Positions 59,465 through 61,794 of a DNA stretch of 61,794 nt are shown here, piece by piece. The notes beneath the pieces were generated by a model. It did no database searches. It was not told where the DNA came from and saw only the letters and a list, made by a program, of their open reading frames with translations. The DNA is taken from the NCBI GenBank assembly GCA_037447655.1, contig JBBHKE010002939.1, forward strand, positions 1-61,794. The letters are read 5' to 3'. Position numbers and translations under genes: made by a program. Every line of letters starts with the position of its first letter. The first letter of the stretch is position 1. Origin of the DNA: Zygnema cylindricum. Its lineage: Eukaryota > Streptophyta > Zygnematophyceae > Zygnematales > Zygnemataceae.

Positions 59465-60085
59465 AGTTGTCCTATTCGTACGGATTTGGACTTTTTTCCG
59501 AAATCTACGTAGTATTCGCGACTTTTATATTTTTCGTAAAATTCGTTTAATTTTCGCTGTACCAACTTGTACGAAAACCTACGAAAATCGTAATCATAGA
59601 AAGTCCTTATAAAATCTTAAAATGTACGAAAAATCAACAGAAATGTACGGAAATGTATGGAAAGTGTACCCTAAAAAACCTAATGGTACGACAAATCTTT
59701 GGCTGCCGTACTGAAATATAAAGGAATGTACGGCAATGTACTCTAGAAACCCTAATAACCCCCCTTTAATTACCCTAATATGTACAAAAATGTACGACCA
59801 CTGTACGTAACTGTACGAAAAGTGTAGCGCAGTTGCACTCAAATATACGGGAATGTACGGGAATGTACCCTACAAACCCTAAAATATATAACCCTAAAAA
59901 ATACGGGAAATACTGACGATGTATGTACATGTAAGAAAAGTGTGGGGCAGTAATACCCAAACATACGAAATGTAATGAAATGTACTCTAAAGCCCTAAAA
60001 ATCCCTTAAATAACCCTAAAAGGTGCAAGAATGTACGGACATTGTCAAGAAATGTACGGAAATGTACTGGTACATAGTCAGGTAC
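59465..60085. repeat. GTAC-rich minisatellite, about 120-bp period (inverse of 1950-2340)
   Basis: Repeated phrases (CCGTACTGAAATATA, GGAATGTACGGCAATGTAC, TAAACCCTAAA-like) recur near 59670, 59740, 59866 and 59985. Predicted minus-strand peptides resemble those of the 2-kb array (FSYMYVQWPYFPYLLGL versus FSYMYIHRQYFPYFLGL), showing the two arrays are the same repeat in opposite orientation. Confidence 0.65.
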
Positions 60086-60524
60086 GCATTTTTTAACATT
60101 TTTTTCATCGTTAACTGCGTATCGTGCGCAGTATTAGCTCGTTCGTTTCGTGCGTATTATGCGCACGGGACAACTATATATATATAGAGTGGGTAGTTCT
60201 AACAATTTTTAGAGTTACAACATCGCTAAAAAATCTTTTAGAGTTCACAGTCTTGTAAAAAGAGGAAAATTTCTGATGAGAACGCCTCCTTGTCCTACAC
60301 AAAAGTGGAATCTAAACAAACAAGGTTAAAAAAACATAAAGACAATAGAATCCCTCAATAATATCCATGACTCAACCACCCACCTAGTGCAACTGTTCCC
60401 TCAAAGGCTCGAAATGTTGCTACTCTATTGCTGGTCATCTTCCTAACTTTCTGGTTTGTGACTTTCCTCATTTTGTCATCGAATTATTATACAAACAGAG
60501 AAATGTAATAAAGGGGAGATTTGT

Positions 60525-60600
60525 TAAGACATCGTAATGGTAAACCATCCGAGTACACAGGGAGACAGAGTTTACATGAAAAGTCAAAATGAAGCCGAAA
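60525..60600 (-). mobile_element. LINE family, very short 3' end
   Basis: AATGGTAAACCATCCGAGTA, then a stretch like ACACAGGGAGAC, matches the terminus of the 50566 copy. Less than about 80 bases are recognisable. Confidence 0.55.
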
Positions 60601-60619
60601 GAACGAACAGGAGTTTAAT

Positions 60620-60800
60620 CCGTGTCTCACTTTTTATGACATTAATGTTTTTTTTCACCACTTGAATCGTCTTTCTCTAAGTTTCGAGTTGGGACCATCA
60701 ATTGTAATCTGAGAATCATACCTTTCAATCGCAACCGTCGGGTTGACAAAGCAGCAAGTGTGCATCAAAAAATTTCTTTTACTTAGCAAAAATGGAACGT
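60620..60800. mobile_element. Decayed foldback MITE
   Basis: TTTTCACCACTTGAATCG, TTTCAATCGCAACCGTCGG and AGCAAGTGTGCATC keep the order of the 14203/34631 family. The outermost ends are unrecognisable. Confidence 0.5.
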
Positions 60801-60809
60801 GTTACGTGT

Positions 60810-61015
60810 TAGTTTTTTCCTTTTTGTTTGCGGGGTTTTGCTTTTTTGGGTGTTTTCGATTTCCATGCCATTCTTTCGTATTTTCGTTGGTTTTGCCTTG
60901 ATTTTCCTTTTTGTTTATTCCCTAGTCATGTGGTTTTTTCAGTTTTAGCAATGCTACTTCCTTTTGTTCCTACGGACTCAGATGGTTTACCATAGCGCTT
61001 TTTAATACAGTCGGC
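60810..61015 (+). mobile_element. LINE family 3' UTR and terminus
   Basis: TTGCGGGGTTTTGCTTTTTT, then TGGGTGTTTTCGATTTCCAT, is the reverse complement of 57800-57890. It runs to GGACTCAGATGGTTTACCAT and AGCGCTTTTTAATACAGT. The hairpin is at 60981-60994. The copy is 5'-truncated in the 3' UTR and in plus orientation. Confidence 0.8.
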
Positions 61016-61794
61016 CCTATTTTATCAAAAATGGCACTAACGGTACTAGCGGCACATAGGGTAGATTTTCCAGCATGCAGCAGCTGAAATAAACATACTG
61101 GTAGTATAAAACTAAGATCTTAATATTTATCCAATACCATCATTTCTGTTTAAAATTATCAGTTCCATTTGCTTTTGTTTCGACGACTGTTAAAACAAAA
61201 GAAAAATCTCGATGACAATTTTGACAATTTTTTATTTCGACGCAACTTTCCAGATAGTTTAGGGTTTTGCATATATGGGCCAACATAATTGGTCAGTCCT
61301 AAGAACTAAATAAACAAATTATGGTCAGAAATATGGGTTAAAAAAAAAAAAAAAAGCAGTATAATTTAAAAGATCCACAGCATATGCTCTATATATTGGA
61401 GATCATGGACTCAACTAAATCGATCTCCTCTAAACTTAGAGAGTTTGAATACAAATTGAAAAAAATAAAAAAATGCTACAAAAATAAGATTCAACTTGTG
61501 ATTGGATAGATAACTTTACGTTCCTAAGATATTGCAATTTTAGAATATTGGACTATTGAAATATTGGAATATTGGACTATTGAAATATTGGAATACTGGA
61601 ACACATTTGAATGGACTCTCTTTATAATTTCACTGTGACTTTTTTGTCTTTTCTTTCTTAGGTTTCATAAAAGAAACAAGAATTGTGGTTCCAATCGGAA
61701 CAATGGTTCCTAAAAAGTAAACTGATTTCCAAACAAGAAGCGTTTGGTCTCCTTGGAGTAACTACACATAAGAAAAAACGAATTTCCCCTTTTT
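61016..61794. other. Terminal intergenic stretch
   Basis: AT-rich DNA with a short tandem ATATTGGACTATTGAA repeat at about 61542-61600. No gene is supported. Confidence 0.5.

Overview
This is a gene-sparse, repeat-rich nuclear window from a eukaryote of the plant lineage. Introns are spliceosomal (GT..AG), and the two recognisable housekeeping or regulatory genes are plant-type. The low gene density, large repeat-bearing introns and mix of transposons would suit a streptophyte with a bloated genome, for example a charophyte alga. That placement is an inference; no species is proven.

Layout. 1-4.65 kb is stacked transposons: a TA-flanked MITE, a hAT-type element and a PIF/Harbinger-type element nested at one site, then a decayed LINE 3' end. 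5.47-8.48 kb holds a five-exon minus-strand gene for an unusual Ala/Thr/Val/Gly-rich protein built of 37- and 11-residue repeats (LEA_4-like or perilipin-like). 9-17 kb is transposon debris: twin palindromes, an AT-rich block, a 35-bp minisatellite, a foldback MITE and long pyrimidine tracts. 17.5-19.3 kb is a pogo/Tigger-like DDE transposase pseudogene with three recoverable exons and four in-frame stops. Further unrecognised minus-strand coding fragments lie at 19.7-22.3 kb. 24.27-29.79 kb is the gene for translation elongation factor eEF1B-gamma (GST-like N-terminus plus EF1G domain), with reading-frame breaks that mostly look like shortened homopolymers. 31.5-38.9 kb is another transposon stack. 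41.1-48.2 kb is an intact seven-exon gene for a plant ZFN-type protein with five CCCH zinc fingers.

49.6-61 kb is dominated by one family of non-LTR retrotransposon. It has an N-terminal zinc finger, a reverse transcriptase, a CCHC knuckle and a restriction-like endonuclease (PD-x12-D), which is the R2/NeSL/HERO-type architecture. Its 5' region carries about 67-bp tandem monomers. Its 3' end carries a small conserved hairpin (GATGGTTTACCATC) and no poly(A). At least seven copies, plus one decayed copy, are present in both orientations.

The three host genes share no obvious pathway. eEF1B-gamma acts in translation elongation, the CCCH protein probably in RNA (or DNA) binding, and the repeat protein probably in membrane or lipid-surface protection. 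The most unusual features are the retrotransposon family, the repeat protein, the nested hAT/Harbinger insertions with exact target duplications, and the twin palindromes at 9.5 kb.
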